Positions 40,766 to 48,317 are shown, counted from the first letter of the stretch. The stretch: 64,000 nucleotides of DNA from Rhodoferax sp. AJA081-3 (GCF_017798165.1 NZ_CP059068.1:1-64000), one strand, 5' to 3'. Numbers and translations are program-made. Notes: generated from the sequence alone by a model not told the origin.

Positions 40766-41809
40766 ATGAAGCACAGCATTCAATCGTTGATGGTTGCAGC
40801 AAAACTTGTCTTGTTGCTGGCCCTGGGCTGCAGCGCCGCCCACGCTGCAGAGCTGCGGGTGTTGACCCACGCCTCATTTGCCCTGCCCAAACCCCTGCTC
40901 GCGCAGTTTGAAAAAGAAGCCGGCGTGACACTGCGCATCACCAAGGCGGGCGATGCCGGTGAGATGCTGAACAAGCTGATACTGACCCGCGCCAAGCCGG
41001 TGGCCGATGTCGTGTTTGGCATTGACAACGTGCTGGCCGCCAAGGCGCTGGGTGCGCAGGTGCTAGATGGTGTGGAGAGCCCGCCATCGGTCAAGCCACT
41101 GGGCGGTGTCAATACCGTCACGCTGCCTGCCGGCCTGGTTCCTGTGGACTATGGTTATGTCACGCTCAATTACGACAAGGCCTGGTTTGCCAAAAAGGGC
41201 CTGGCACTGCCGCGGTCGCTGGACGACCTGACCCAACCCGCCTACGCCAAGCTGCTGGTGGTGCAGAACCCAGCCACATCCAGCCCCGGCAACGCCTTCC
41301 TGCTGGCCACTATTGGCGCCATGGGTGAAGACAAAGCCTTTGCCTGGTGGGCGCGCATGCGTGCCAATGGCGTCAAGGTGGCCAAGGGCTGGAGTGAAGC
41401 CTATTACACCGACTTCACCCACAGCGGCGGCTCGCGCCCGCTGGTGGTGAGTTATGCCAGCAGCCCGGCGGCCGAGCTGTTCTACAGCAAGAACAAGCTG
41501 ACCGAGCCGCCCACGGCCAGCCTGGCCTTGGCGGGAGCGGTGTTCCGCCAGGTGGAGGGTGTGGCCCTGGTCAAGGGTGGCAAGGAGCGCGCGGCGGCTA
41601 TCAAGTTTATCGAGTTCTTGCGCGCGCCCGCCGCGCAGCAGGGCCTGCAAACCGAGATGTGGATGTTCCCCGCCGATGCCACTGTGCCGCGTGTGGAAGC
41701 CCTGCGCCAGGCCGTAGAGCCCACCCGGCACGACAGCCCCGGCGCACAAGCCATTGCCGACAAGGGCGCCGAGTGGGTGCGGCGCTGGACCAAGGTTGTG
41801 CTGAAGTAA
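40766..41809 (+). CDS. thiB: Thiamine ABC transporter, periplasmic binding protein
   Basis: Binds thiamine, thiamine phosphate and pyrophosphate in the periplasm. The 347-residue protein has a Sec signal peptide (cleavage after SAAHA) and the family blocks ADVVFGIDN, VPVDYGYVTLNYDK, QNPATSSPG, VAKGWSEAYY, SYASSPA and EMWMFP, several of which line the thiamine pocket in E. coli TbpA. The ATG at 40766 fits the signal peptide. It lies 34 bases after the DUF2269 gene and no TPP riboswitch was recognised in that gap. Confidence 0.92.
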   Translation: MKHSIQSLMVAAKLVLLLALGCSAAHAAELRVLTHASFALPKPLLAQFEKEAGVTLRITKAGDAGEMLNKLILTRAKPVADVVFGIDNVLAAKALGAQVLDGVESPPSVKPLGGVNTVTLPAGLVPVDYGYVTLNYDKAWFAKKGLALPRSLDDLTQPAYAKLLVVQNPATSSPGNAFLLATIGAMGEDKAFAWWARMRANGVKVAKGWSEAYYTDFTHSGGSRPLVVSYASSPAAELFYSKNKLTEPPTASLALAGAVFRQVEGVALVKGGKERAAAIKFIEFLRAPAAQQGLQTEMWMFPADATVPRVEALRQAVEPTRHDSPGAQAIADKGAEWVRRWTKVVLK

Positions 41810-41818
41810 TCCACCACC

Positions 41819-43384
41819 ATGGTGTCAACAAACCGCACACGCCTGGCCCTTGCCGCCTTTCCGCTGGCATTTTTGCTGGTGGTGCTGGTGGCACCCGCGC
41901 TGCGCCTGTTGTTGGAAGGCGGGCAAGTCTCACTGTTGGCGCCGCTGCAAGAAGCCTATTTGCGTTGGCGTCTGGCCTGGTCTTTTCTGCAAGCGGCAGT
42001 TTGTTGCGTGGTGGCCTTGGGCCTGGGTCTGCCGGTGGCCTGGGTGCTGGCGCGGTTTGACTTTGCGGGCCGCACGCTGGTGCTGCGCGCGCTGATGCTC
42101 CCGTTTGTGGTGCCCACCCTGGTGGCGGCTATGGGTGTGCTGGCGCTGCTGGGGCCGCAGGGCCTGCTGCACAGCTGGGGCGGACCCGATTTGCAGGGTG
42201 GCCCGTGGCTGCTGATCTACGGCAATCTGTTTTTCAACCTGTGCCTGGTGGTGCGTGCCGCCACCGAGGCACTGGGCCAGGTCAGCGCATCGCGCGTGGC
42301 GGCAGCGCGCACGTTGGGTGCCACGCCGTGGCGGGTGTTTGTGCGGATTGAGTGGCCGGCCATTGCGCCCTGGCTGGCGTCTGCCATGTGCCTGGTGTTC
42401 CTGTACTGCGCCTGCGGGTTTGGTCTGGCGCTGGTGCTGGGCGGGCAGGAATATGCGACGGTGGAGGTGGAGATTTACACCCTGGTCGCGCACGAGCTGC
42501 AGCTGGCACAGGCCGCGTCGCTTGCGCTGTGGATGCTGGCGCTGACTGGTTTGGTGGCACTGGCCTATGCCCTGATCGAGCGGCGCCTGGCCGCTCCGGC
42601 GCGGGCGGACACCATCGCCCGACGCAGGCCGCAGGGTGTGCTGCAGTGGGCCAGCCTGTGGGCGGCGCTGGCCGTGTTGGCCCTGTTCTGCGCGGCACCC
42701 TTGCTGGCCATTGTGTGGCGCGCACTGGCCGCGGGCGCGGTGGCCTGGAGCGTCTTGTGGGACGCCGCCACGCTGGCCGCGTTGTGGAACAGCCTGCGCT
42801 TCACCGTGCTGGCCGTGCTGCTGGCAACCGCGCTGGGCCTGGCCCACGCACTGGCTGCACGCAAGTCTTTGCTGCTGCGCACGCTGGTGTTTTTGCCCTT
42901 TGTGGTGTCACCTGTCATGGTGGCCTTTGGCCTGCTGCTGCTGTACCCCACGTGGACCGCCAGCTTTGGCTTGCTGGTCTGTGCCTATGCCTTGCTGGCC
43001 TATCCGTTTGTGGCCAAGTCGATAGCAGCGGGGCTGGACAGCATGCCCGTGCACCTGGCCCAAGCCGCGCGGTCTTTGGGTGCCACGCCCTGGCATGTGT
43101 TCAGCCGCGTGACGCTGCCACTGCTGCGCCCAGCCCTGCGCAGGGGCATGGCGTTTGCCGCCGCTACTGCGGTGGGCGAGTTTGCGGTCACGCTGTTCTT
43201 GTCGCGCCCCGAGTGGGCCACGCTGACCACCCTGGTGTACGAATACCTGGGCCGCCCCGGCGCCACCAACCGCGATGCGGCGCTGGTGCTGTCCTGCCTG
43301 CTAATGGGGCTGGCGCTGCTGGCTTTTGTGTTGATTGAGTGGGCGGCCCCGCCCCGTGACCGGGATGTTTTGCTCCATGCTTGA
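41819..43384 (+). CDS. thiP: Thiamine ABC transporter, permease
   Basis: Inner-membrane permease of 521 residues with about twelve helices and two binding-protein-dependent transport domains, each with an EAA-type loop (VAAARTLGATPWRVF near residue 160; AQAARSLGATPWHVF near 415) that contacts the ATPase. Length matches E. coli ThiP (536). It starts 9 bases after thiB and overlaps thiQ by 8 bases, indicating one operon. Confidence 0.93.
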   Translation: MVSTNRTRLALAAFPLAFLLVVLVAPALRLLLEGGQVSLLAPLQEAYLRWRLAWSFLQAAVCCVVALGLGLPVAWVLARFDFAGRTLVLRALMLPFVVPTLVAAMGVLALLGPQGLLHSWGGPDLQGGPWLLIYGNLFFNLCLVVRAATEALGQVSASRVAAARTLGATPWRVFVRIEWPAIAPWLASAMCLVFLYCACGFGLALVLGGQEYATVEVEIYTLVAHELQLAQAASLALWMLALTGLVALAYALIERRLAAPARADTIARRRPQGVLQWASLWAALAVLALFCAAPLLAIVWRALAAGAVAWSVLWDAATLAALWNSLRFTVLAVLLATALGLAHALAARKSLLLRTLVFLPFVVSPVMVAFGLLLLYPTWTASFGLLVCAYALLAYPFVAKSIAAGLDSMPVHLAQAARSLGATPWHVFSRVTLPLLRPALRRGMAFAAATAVGEFAVTLFLSRPEWATLTTLVYEYLGRPGATNRDAALVLSCLLMGLALLAFVLIEWAAPPRDRDVLLHA

Positions 43385-44021
43385 GTTGTTTTCCATTTCC
43401 AAAGACTGGCAGGCCCGCGTGCTGCTGCGCGATGTCAGCCTGAGAGTGGCTCCCGGCGAGACGGTGGCCACTCTCGGCCCGTCCGGCAGCGGCAAGAGTA
43501 CGCTGCTCAAAATCATCGCCGGGCTGGAGCCGCTGGACGCGGGCCGCGTTGTGTTTGATGGTGAAGACATCACCCAGCAACCACCCGAACGCCGCCGCTT
43601 CGCGCTGATGTTCCAGGACTTTGCGCTGTTCCCCCACCTGGACGTGCAAGACAACGTGGCCTTTGGCCTGGTAGAGCAGGGCCTGCGCAAGCCGGAGGCC
43701 CGAACGCAAGCGCGGGCCATGCTGCAGCGTTTTGGCCTGCAGGACTTTGCCCATGCGCGTGTGACGCAGCTATCGGGTGGCGAGCAGCAGCGCGTGGCCC
43801 TGGCCCGCGCGCTCATCACCCGCCCGCGAGTGTTGCTGCTGGACGAACCGTTCTCTGCGCTGGATGCCGAGATGCGCCTGCAACTGCGTGAAGAGTTTCG
43901 CCAGCGTATTGCGGAGTTCAATATGGCAGCGATTCTGGTGACGCACGACGAGGCCGAGGCGCGGGCCATGGGGACGCGGGGGTATCGGGTGGTGCAGGGT
44001 GGGCTGCAGGTTGTTTGGTGA
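43377..44021 (+). CDS. thiQ: Thiamine ABC transporter, ATP-binding protein
   Basis: ATPase of 214 residues powering thiamine uptake. Walker A GPSGSGKST, signature LSGGEQQRVALARAL, Walker B LLLDEPFSALD and the switch region VTHDEAEA are intact. It is short for an importer ATPase but normal for ThiQ. The ATG at 43377 inside the end of thiP is preferred; ATG at 43365 would add four residues. A CGGGGGCTA-family repeat begins 20 bases after the stop. Confidence 0.93.
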   Translation: MLELFSISKDWQARVLLRDVSLRVAPGETVATLGPSGSGKSTLLKIIAGLEPLDAGRVVFDGEDITQQPPERRRFALMFQDFALFPHLDVQDNVAFGLVEQGLRKPEARTQARAMLQRFGLQDFAHARVTQLSGGEQQRVALARALITRPRVLLLDEPFSALDAEMRLQLREEFRQRIAEFNMAAILVTHDEAEARAMGTRGYRVVQGGLQVVW

Positions 44022-44041
44022 GGTGCTTGTATGGAAAATGT

Positions 44042-44100
44042 GTCGCTAGCCCCCGTGGAATATGACGGTATCGCTATGGTTGTTGTAGCGTTTGCCTGCG
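44042..44100 (-). repeat. CGGGGGCTA-family repeat, copy 5
   Basis: On the + strand GTCGCTAGCCCCCGTGGAAT is followed by ATGACGGTATCGCTATGG and TTGTAGCG; the complement has the family layout CTA...GATACCGTCATATTCCACGGGGGCTAGCG-like order. It lies just downstream of thiQ. Confidence 0.65.
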
Positions 44101-44662
44101 GTTGTTAGCGTTGCACGCCAAGATGTGGGCGGGGCTGGCAGACCGGGTATCCGTTCTCTTGGCCCACGCTCGCGGGCGGCTGTTGCGGGTGTGCGGGCGT
44201 TGATTCGTTAACGCTTTGGTTGGCAGGAATGCTTTGTGGCAACCGCGAATCGGGCCGATGAACGGATACCCGGTCCGCCAGCCTTGGGGTGTTGTTGGCG
44301 GGGATAAGATTCGGTGGGGCGCAGCGGCGCTTTAGTCGGTTGCGGGGCGGAAGCGGGCATTCGTCGAGCACCTCCAATTTGACGGTTTTGCAGGGTTTGT
44401 TGCCTTTGTCATACCTGTAAAAAATCACGCAACTGTGGAAAAGCAAATGAAATCAACGTCTTGCAGGAGACTTGTCTCCGTTTGATCCAGCAGCACCCAG
44501 TTTTAATCAGTGCCTTTGCAGAGTCTGTCCTCATTTTATTTTGGGTCACGATTGGACCTGTTGGCAAACCAGTTATAAATCAACGACTTATAAATACTGG
44601 GAGTGAAATCATGGTTCAAGACGGCTCTGTTGATAAGACAGCTTTCACTGAGATAACACGTT
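44101..44662. other. Gene-poor segment between thiQ and the cassette array
   Basis: No convincing gene. The first half is occupied by a large imperfect palindrome (44133-44283). Two small open frames (44105-44446 minus, 44461-44673 plus) show no family, signal or good ribosome-binding site. GTTATGC at 44660-44666 resembles an integron crossover core and could mark the left boundary of the first cassette. No integrase reading frame or remnant was recognised on either strand. Confidence 0.5.
44133..44283. repeat. Large imperfect palindrome
   Basis: Arms at 44133-44155 and 44261-44283 match in 22 of 23 positions (GGCTGGCAGACCGGGTATCC on the left; complementary on the right). Pairing continues inward discontinuously (GGCCC...GGGCC, CTCGCGG...CCGCGAA) to a small central hairpin GCGTT/AACGC. 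The element is about 150 bases; nature unknown. Confidence 0.7.
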
Positions 44663-45022
44663 ATGCGGTCTGATGCGTGTGTGTGGCTTCCGATTGCGTT
44701 TATCGGGACGGCCGTTTCTATGTTGATCATCATCCCTCTCGGTTGTGGTCTTTGGCAATGGCTAAAAGTGAAGGATCGCACCAGTTCCTATTTCCTGCTG
44801 TCCGGCTCGTTGTTGTTGATGGTTGGACCTGTTCAATACTTCAGTTTTCGCTCGTTGGGCACCGTTGGACTAATCATGGAGCTCAGTGCTGGCGTTGGTG
44901 CGATATTGGTCCTTACAGGGTTCTTTCGTGGTTCCTCTGTATATACACTCCCCAAATGGCTGCCGGTTCTTGTCTTTTCAATTCTTGGTGTGTTTGGCTA
45001 CTTTGTGATCGGGTGCCTATGA
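44663..45022 (+). CDS. Cassette 1: membrane protein of unknown function
   Basis: A 119-residue protein with four predicted helices (about residues 7-30, 42-57, 67-87, 97-116) and short charged loops; no family recognised. The ATG at 44663 overlaps the possible core GTTATGC. It has lower GC than the flanking chromosome and is followed 76 bases later by attC site 1, as expected for a cassette gene. An alternative is that it is an ordinary orphan gene beside the array. Confidence 0.6.
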   Translation: MRSDACVWLPIAFIGTAVSMLIIIPLGCGLWQWLKVKDRTSSYFLLSGSLLLMVGPVQYFSFRSLGTVGLIMELSAGVGAILVLTGFFRGSSVYTLPKWLPVLVFSILGVFGYFVIGCL

Positions 45023-45098
45023 CCAAGTCCATTGTCAGCTGCGTTGGCCCCGCTTGCTCTAGGCACTCCACCGCGAGCCAGCGTCAGACGGGCGTCCT

Positions 45099-45185
45099 GC
45101 ATAACAGGTTGCTCGTCGCGGACACGCAACCGAGGGCTGCCGCTGCGCGGCACGGGTTGCGCGCCGGGCAGCGTCAACAATAGAC
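45099..45185 (+). other. attC site 1 (right core degenerate)
   Basis: Left core GCATAAC at 45099-45105, body with AACAGGTTGCTCGTCGCGG and CCGCTGCGCGGC, and right end AATAGAC at 45179-45185 where GTTAGAC would be expected. The G and T needed for exchange are replaced, so this site may no longer recombine. Confidence 0.75.
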
Positions 45186-45222
45186 GGCCCTTTCATGTTC
45201 ACGCGCGCCAGCTTGTAAACCC

Positions 45223-45600
45223 ATGACTGAATCCGAACTCTCCCAACAAGTCGAGTGGTTCCACGAGTTTGCCAAGCAGTCAGTTGAGCAATTGGTACTG
45301 CAAGCAACTGAAGAGAACCGAAGGCTATTTGTGCAGTACGTGTGTACCTGCCTGCCCAATCACTCCCCGCCAGAAGGTCAATCGTCTGAAGAGTTCGCTC
45401 GCACCGTTGTCGAACTCAGAGAGAACGAACGCCAATGGAATCAGGCCCTTATGTCAGTGCTGATCAAGGCGGATGATCTGTACAAAGCACAAGAGTGGCA
45501 AAGTGCAGTCACAAAGCTGAAGTCATTCGCTCAGTCTTGCCCGTGGAAGCGCTTTGAAGAAATAGCCATCGATCAAGCCTGCAACTACAAGCCTCAATAA
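45223..45600 (+). CDS. Cassette 2: soluble hypothetical protein
   Basis: A 125-residue, mostly helical, acidic protein with no signal peptide or membrane segment. Features are an aromatic N-terminal helix (VEWFHEFAKQSVEQLVLQ), a Glu/Arg-rich middle and two cysteines near the end. No domain recognised. It lies between attC sites 1 and 2; the ATG is 37 bases after the degenerate core, a longer leader than in the other cassettes, with no obvious Shine-Dalgarno. Confidence 0.65.
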   Translation: MTESELSQQVEWFHEFAKQSVEQLVLQATEENRRLFVQYVCTCLPNHSPPEGQSSEEFARTVVELRENERQWNQALMSVLIKADDLYKAQEWQSAVTKLKSFAQSCPWKRFEEIAIDQACNYKPQ

Positions 45601-45640
45601 ACATGCCACTCTCATTCAAGGCCGTACCGTGCGTACAGCC

Positions 45641-45727
45641 GTCTAACAAGTCGTTCGTCACGGAAAAGCCGCGGCTGAATGCCGCTGCGCGGCGTGTGCT
45701 GCCCGCCGTACAACGCCAACGTTAGCC
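45641..45727 (+). other. attC site 2
   Basis: GTCTAAC at 45641-45647 and GTTAGCC at 45721-45727 form the outer pair; inner boxes TCGTTCGTCACGG and ACAACGCCAAC flank the stem CCGCTGCGCGGC. This is the best-formed site in the array and meets the RYYYAAC/GTTRRRY consensus closely. Confidence 0.85.
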
Positions 45728-45733
45728 TGCGCG

Positions 45734-46075
45734 ATGCGTTCCGATATCGAATACATCCTTGTGCATGCGGCACTGGTCGGACTTTCGGCAATGCTTCTCG
45801 TGTCGGTCTTTGCCATTCGCCTTCAGCGGGTCAACGGACCGGTGACCTCTCTGACCTTTGGCAGAGCCTTTGCCATCGCAGGTTTGAGCTTGACGCTTGC
45901 TCTCGCCGCCGCCGCAGCGGTCGGAATACTAGTCATGTTCGGCCCTCCGCATTTCACAGGTGACTTCATTGGTCTTCCCTGGTATACGATGTTCCCGGCG
46001 TGGCTTCTCGCCGCGTTTGTAGGCGTGTGGGTCTACATGCGACTCTCCCGTTCACTTGTCCGCGGACCCGTCTAA
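45734..46075 (+). CDS. Cassette 3: small membrane protein
   Basis: A 113-residue protein with three predicted helices (about residues 8-28, 43-68, 84-104) separated by polar loops. No family recognised. The ATG follows the GTTAGCC core by 6 bases and the stop lies 17 bases before the left core of attC site 3, so the gene fills its cassette. It begins MRSD like cassette 1, but the rest is not similar. Confidence 0.65.
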   Translation: MRSDIEYILVHAALVGLSAMLLVSVFAIRLQRVNGPVTSLTFGRAFAIAGLSLTLALAAAAAVGILVMFGPPHFTGDFIGLPWYTMFPAWLLAAFVGVWVYMRLSRSLVRGPV

Positions 46076-46091
46076 TGAACATGGACACACA

Positions 46092-46178
46092 GGCTAACAG
46101 GTTGCTCGTTGCGGGCACGCAGCAGCAGGTTGCCGCTTTGCGGCGTGCGCTGCGTGCCGGTCAGAATCGACGTTACAC
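46092..46178 (+). other. attC site 3
   Basis: GGCTAAC at 46092-46098 and GTTACAC at 46172-46178 are the outer cores; the body AACAGGTTGCTCGTTGCGGG and CCGCTTTGCGGC parallels sites 1 and 4. The right core deviates from GTTRRRY at one position. Confidence 0.82.
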
Positions 46179-46184
46179 CTCGAC

Positions 46185-46466
46185 ATGAAGTACCTCCCAA
46201 TTTGGCTGGCATGGCTGGCTGCTCTGGCTTCAAACGGGTTCATCGTCTATTTGTGGGTTGTCTTTGGACTCGCGGCAGCAGGCGGACAGGGGTCTGATGC
46301 ACGAGGTTTTATTGAATCAACAGTGGCTGGCGTAGGCTTGTCATTTTTGATCTCAGCTATTTTGATGGCGAGAGACAAACTGGCAGCTGGCATCGTCAGC
46401 GTGTTTTCCATGATGCCGTTGGTCATTGCATTTACAGTTGCTTATGGGAAGTTCATCAAGGTGTAA
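46185..46466 (+). CDS. Cassette 4: small membrane protein
   Basis: A 93-residue protein with three predicted helices (about 4-33, 47-63, 67-87). The N-terminus KYLPIWLAWLAALASNGFIV could also act as a signal anchor. No family recognised. Its TAA stop lies inside the left core of attC site 4 (GTGTAAC), a typical cassette arrangement that gives very compact units. Confidence 0.65.
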   Translation: MKYLPIWLAWLAALASNGFIVYLWVVFGLAAAGGQGSDARGFIESTVAGVGLSFLISAILMARDKLAAGIVSVFSMMPLVIAFTVAYGKFIKV

Positions 46467-46547
46467 CAGGTTGCTCGGCTCGGACACGTAGCCGCGGAAT
46501 GCCGCTTCGCGGCGCTTGCTGCGTGCCGGGCAGCGCCAACGTTGCCA
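46461..46547 (+). other. attC site 4 (last in array)
   Basis: GTGTAAC at 46461-46467 and GTTGCCA at 46541-46547, with AACAGGTTGCTCGGCTCGG and CCGCTTCGCGGC inside. After it the sequence shows no further site and runs into the decayed DUF1232 gene, so this is probably the right end of the array. Confidence 0.82.
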
Positions 46548-46690
46548 CTGACTGCTTGGGAGCGAAGTGGAAGTCGGCTATGTGTCTTAAGCACGCGTTC
46601 GATTTCCCACGTAATGCTGCCGCCCGTCTTGCGTGAGTTCTTTGGCTGGCAGTACAGTTGCAGCAATGCTCAAACTTAGGCCTATGCCCC

Positions 46691-47055
46691 ATGCTCGCCA
46701 CCCTAAAAGCCCAAGCCCGGCAACTCAAGCAACACACGCTCACGGTGTACTACGCCGCGCGTGATCCGCGCACGCCGGCCTATGTGCGGGTGCTGGCCCT
46801 GCTGGTGGCGGCGTATGCGCTCAGCCCCATCGACCTCATTCCCGATTTCATTCCCGTCATTGGGATTTGCTGAACGTGCCGATGGGTCTGGCGTTGGTAG
46901 TGCGGCTCACGCCGCCCGAGGTGTTGGAGTCTGCACGGGCCTAAGCGCTGCAGGCCGCCAGCAAGCCGGTCAGCTACGCAGCCGCAGTGAACTTCGTTTT
47001 GCTGTAGCTGGTGGTGGCATGGCTTGCCCGCACGGCGGATAACTGGTGTTTTAGG
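46691..47055 (+). pseudogene. Decayed copy of DUF1232 gene
   Basis: Nearly identical over its first 55 codons to the intact gene at 47928 ([20 protein letters not shown] and following), then a 10-base deletion after ATTGG shifts the frame and ends translation at 46873. Further on, in the original frame, GCC-CAA has become GCC-TAA and CTG-TGG has become CTG-TAG. So one frameshift and two nonsense changes mark it as a relic. Similarity resumes beyond the deletion and continues to the repeat copy that follows. Confidence 0.9.
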
Positions 47056-47112
47056 TCTCCAGCCCCTGTGGAATATATCGATTGAGCTATTTATTTTGTA
47101 GCTATTTGATAG
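47053..47112 (-). repeat. CGGGGGCTA-family repeat, copy 6
   Basis: CTCCAGCCCCTGTGGAATAT followed by ATCGATTGAGCTATTTATTT and TGTAGCTATTTGATAG. It sits right behind the decayed DUF1232 gene in the same relation as copy 7 behind the intact gene. Confidence 0.65.
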
Positions 47113-47167
47113 AAAAAACCTTTGAAGGTATGTGCCTGTTGGGATAGAGGATATGTTAAACATGCAG

Positions 47168-47196
47168 TTGACGAAATATTCCATGGAGGCTATATT
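47168..47196 (+). promoter_or_regulatory. Putative sigma-70 promoter of the toxin-antitoxin genes
   Basis: TTGACG (47168-47173) and TATATT (47191-47196) with an ideal 17-base spacer. Transcription would start about 47203, on the start codon of the toxin gene (47202), giving a leaderless or nearly leaderless message. A GGAGG at 47185 would serve only a transcript from further upstream. The AT-rich TATATTCGTATA part is partly palindromic and could be an operator. Confidence 0.6.
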
Positions 47197-47201
47197 CGTA
47201 T

Positions 47202-47561
47202 ATGACTTGGGACGTTGAATACACCGACGAATTTGGTGAATGGTGGGGCAGTCTCACCGAGGAAGAGCAAGTGTCCTTGGCTGCTTCGGTGCAACTGCTG
47301 GAAGAGCGAGGTCCAGCGTTGGGACACCCCCATAGCAGCGGCATCAATGGCTCCAAACACGGCCACATGCGCGAGCTGCGTACGCAACATGGCGGTCGAC
47401 CTTTTAGAACGCTATACGCTTTTGACCCGCGCCGAATGGCCATTTTGTTGATAGGTGGCGACAAGACGGGCGACAACCGTTGGTATGAAATACATGTCCC
47501 CGTTGCGGACCGACTGTATGACGAACACCTGGAACAACTTCGACGAGAAGGAGAGAGATAG
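47202..47561 (+). CDS. Type II toxin, HigB/RelE-like (Gp49 family)
   Basis: A 119-residue protein of the phage Gp49-like/HigB branch of the RelE superfamily, predicted to be a ribosome-dependent or free mRNA interferase. Typical segments are the start WDVEYTDEFGEWWGSLTEEE, the middle HGHMRELRTQHGGRPFRTLYAFDPRR and GGDKTGDNRWYEIHVPVADRLYDEH. The toxin-first order and zero-base spacing to the HTH gene are characteristic of HigBA. It lies between the two DUF1232 copies just outside the attC array. Confidence 0.88.
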   Translation: MTWDVEYTDEFGEWWGSLTEEEQVSLAASVQLLEERGPALGHPHSSGINGSKHGHMRELRTQHGGRPFRTLYAFDPRRMAILLIGGDKTGDNRWYEIHVPVADRLYDEHLEQLRREGER

Positions 47562-47891
47562 ATGGCTAAGAAATTTTCTGAACTGCGCGCCAACATGAGT
47601 GCACCCGCACGTGAAAAGTCGGACAGCAAGGCCAAAGTGATGTTGGCGGAAATGCCTCTGCATGAGCTTCGTCAAGCGCGTGGCCTGTCTCAGAAGATGC
47701 TGGCTGAGGTGCTGCATGTGCAGCAACCGTCTATTGCCAAAATCGAGAAACGGACAGACATGTACTTGTCCACTTTGCGCAGCCACATCGAAGCAATGGG
47801 CGGTGAGCTGGATGTGATTGCGCGGTTTCCGGATGGATCGGTAAAGATCAATAACTTTTCTGACTTGGGTAGTACTGCATCTTCGCGATAG
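47562..47891 (+). CDS. Type II antitoxin, HigA-like XRE-family regulator
   Basis: A 109-residue antitoxin with an XRE helix-turn-helix (LHELRQARGLSQKMLAEVLH followed by VQQPSIAKIEKRTDMYLSTL, residues about 32-72). The HTH would bind the promoter upstream of the toxin gene for autorepression, and the rest would neutralise the toxin. Its ATG directly follows the toxin stop without a spare base, so the genes are cotranslated. Family assignment is firm; the exact target of the toxin is not. Confidence 0.9.
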   Translation: MAKKFSELRANMSAPAREKSDSKAKVMLAEMPLHELRQARGLSQKMLAEVLHVQQPSIAKIEKRTDMYLSTLRSHIEAMGGELDVIARFPDGSVKINNFSDLGSTASSR

Positions 47892-47927
47892 GCGGGGTTG
47901 CAGTCCCAACTGCAAACCAACAATCCC

Positions 47928-48317
47928 ATGCTCGCCGCCCTAAAAGCCCAAGCCCGGCAACTCAAGCAACACACGCTCACGGTGTACTACGCCGCGCGTG
48001 ACCCGCGCACACCTGCCTATGTGAGAGTGCTGGCCCTGCTGGTGGCGGCCTATGCGCTCAGCCCCATAGATCTCATTCCCGATTTCATTCCCGTTATTGG
48101 TTATCTGGACGATCTGCTGATCGTGCCGCTGGGCCTGGCCCTGGTGGTGCGGCTCACGCCGCCCGAGGTGTTGGAGTCTGCGCGGGCCCAAGCGCTGCAG
48201 GCCGGCAGCAAGCCGGTCAGCTACGCAGCCGCAGCATGTTTTGTGCTTCTGTGGCTGGTGGTGGCGTGGTTTGCTGTACGGTGGGGCTTAAGCGTTTTTG
48301 GCCACTACCCCCCGTGA
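47928..48317 (+). CDS. DUF1232 family membrane protein
   Basis: A 129-residue protein of the DUF1232 (YkvA-like) family, function unknown. The hallmark [20 protein letters not shown] followed by IPVIGYLDDLLIVPLGLAL is complete, and a C-terminal membrane helix (AACFVLLWLVVAWFAVRWGL) follows. A truncated, frameshifted copy lies 1.2 kb upstream, on the other side of the toxin-antitoxin pair. The intact copy is followed by repeat copy 7, which runs into the 3' end of yihY. Confidence 0.85.
   Translation: MLAALKAQARQLKQHTLTVYYAARDPRTPAYVRVLALLVAAYALSPIDLIPDFIPVIGYLDDLLIVPLGLALVVRLTPPEVLESARAQALQAGSKPVSYAAAACFVLLWLVVAWFAVRWGLSVFGHYPP

Larger units (their letters stand above)
44660..46547 (+). mobile_element. 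Integron cassette array without integrase (CALIN), four cassettes
   Basis: Four short genes all in one direction are each followed by an 87-base site with the same internal sequence (AACAGGTTGCTCG or AACAAGTCGTTCG, then CCGCT-CGCGGC) and attC-like ends (RYYYAAC on the left, GTTRRRY-like on the right). Start codons lie 6 bases or so after the right-hand core in cassettes 3 and 4. No intI gene is in the window, so this is a CALIN or the distal part of an array. Site similarity suggests the cassettes passed through the same integron. Confidence 0.85.

Noticed and set aside
44105..44446. 113-codon minus-strand frame and the 70-codon plus-strand frame at 44461-44673.
   Set aside because: The first is largely the palindrome read through, the second has no good start signal; neither resembles an integrase or other family.
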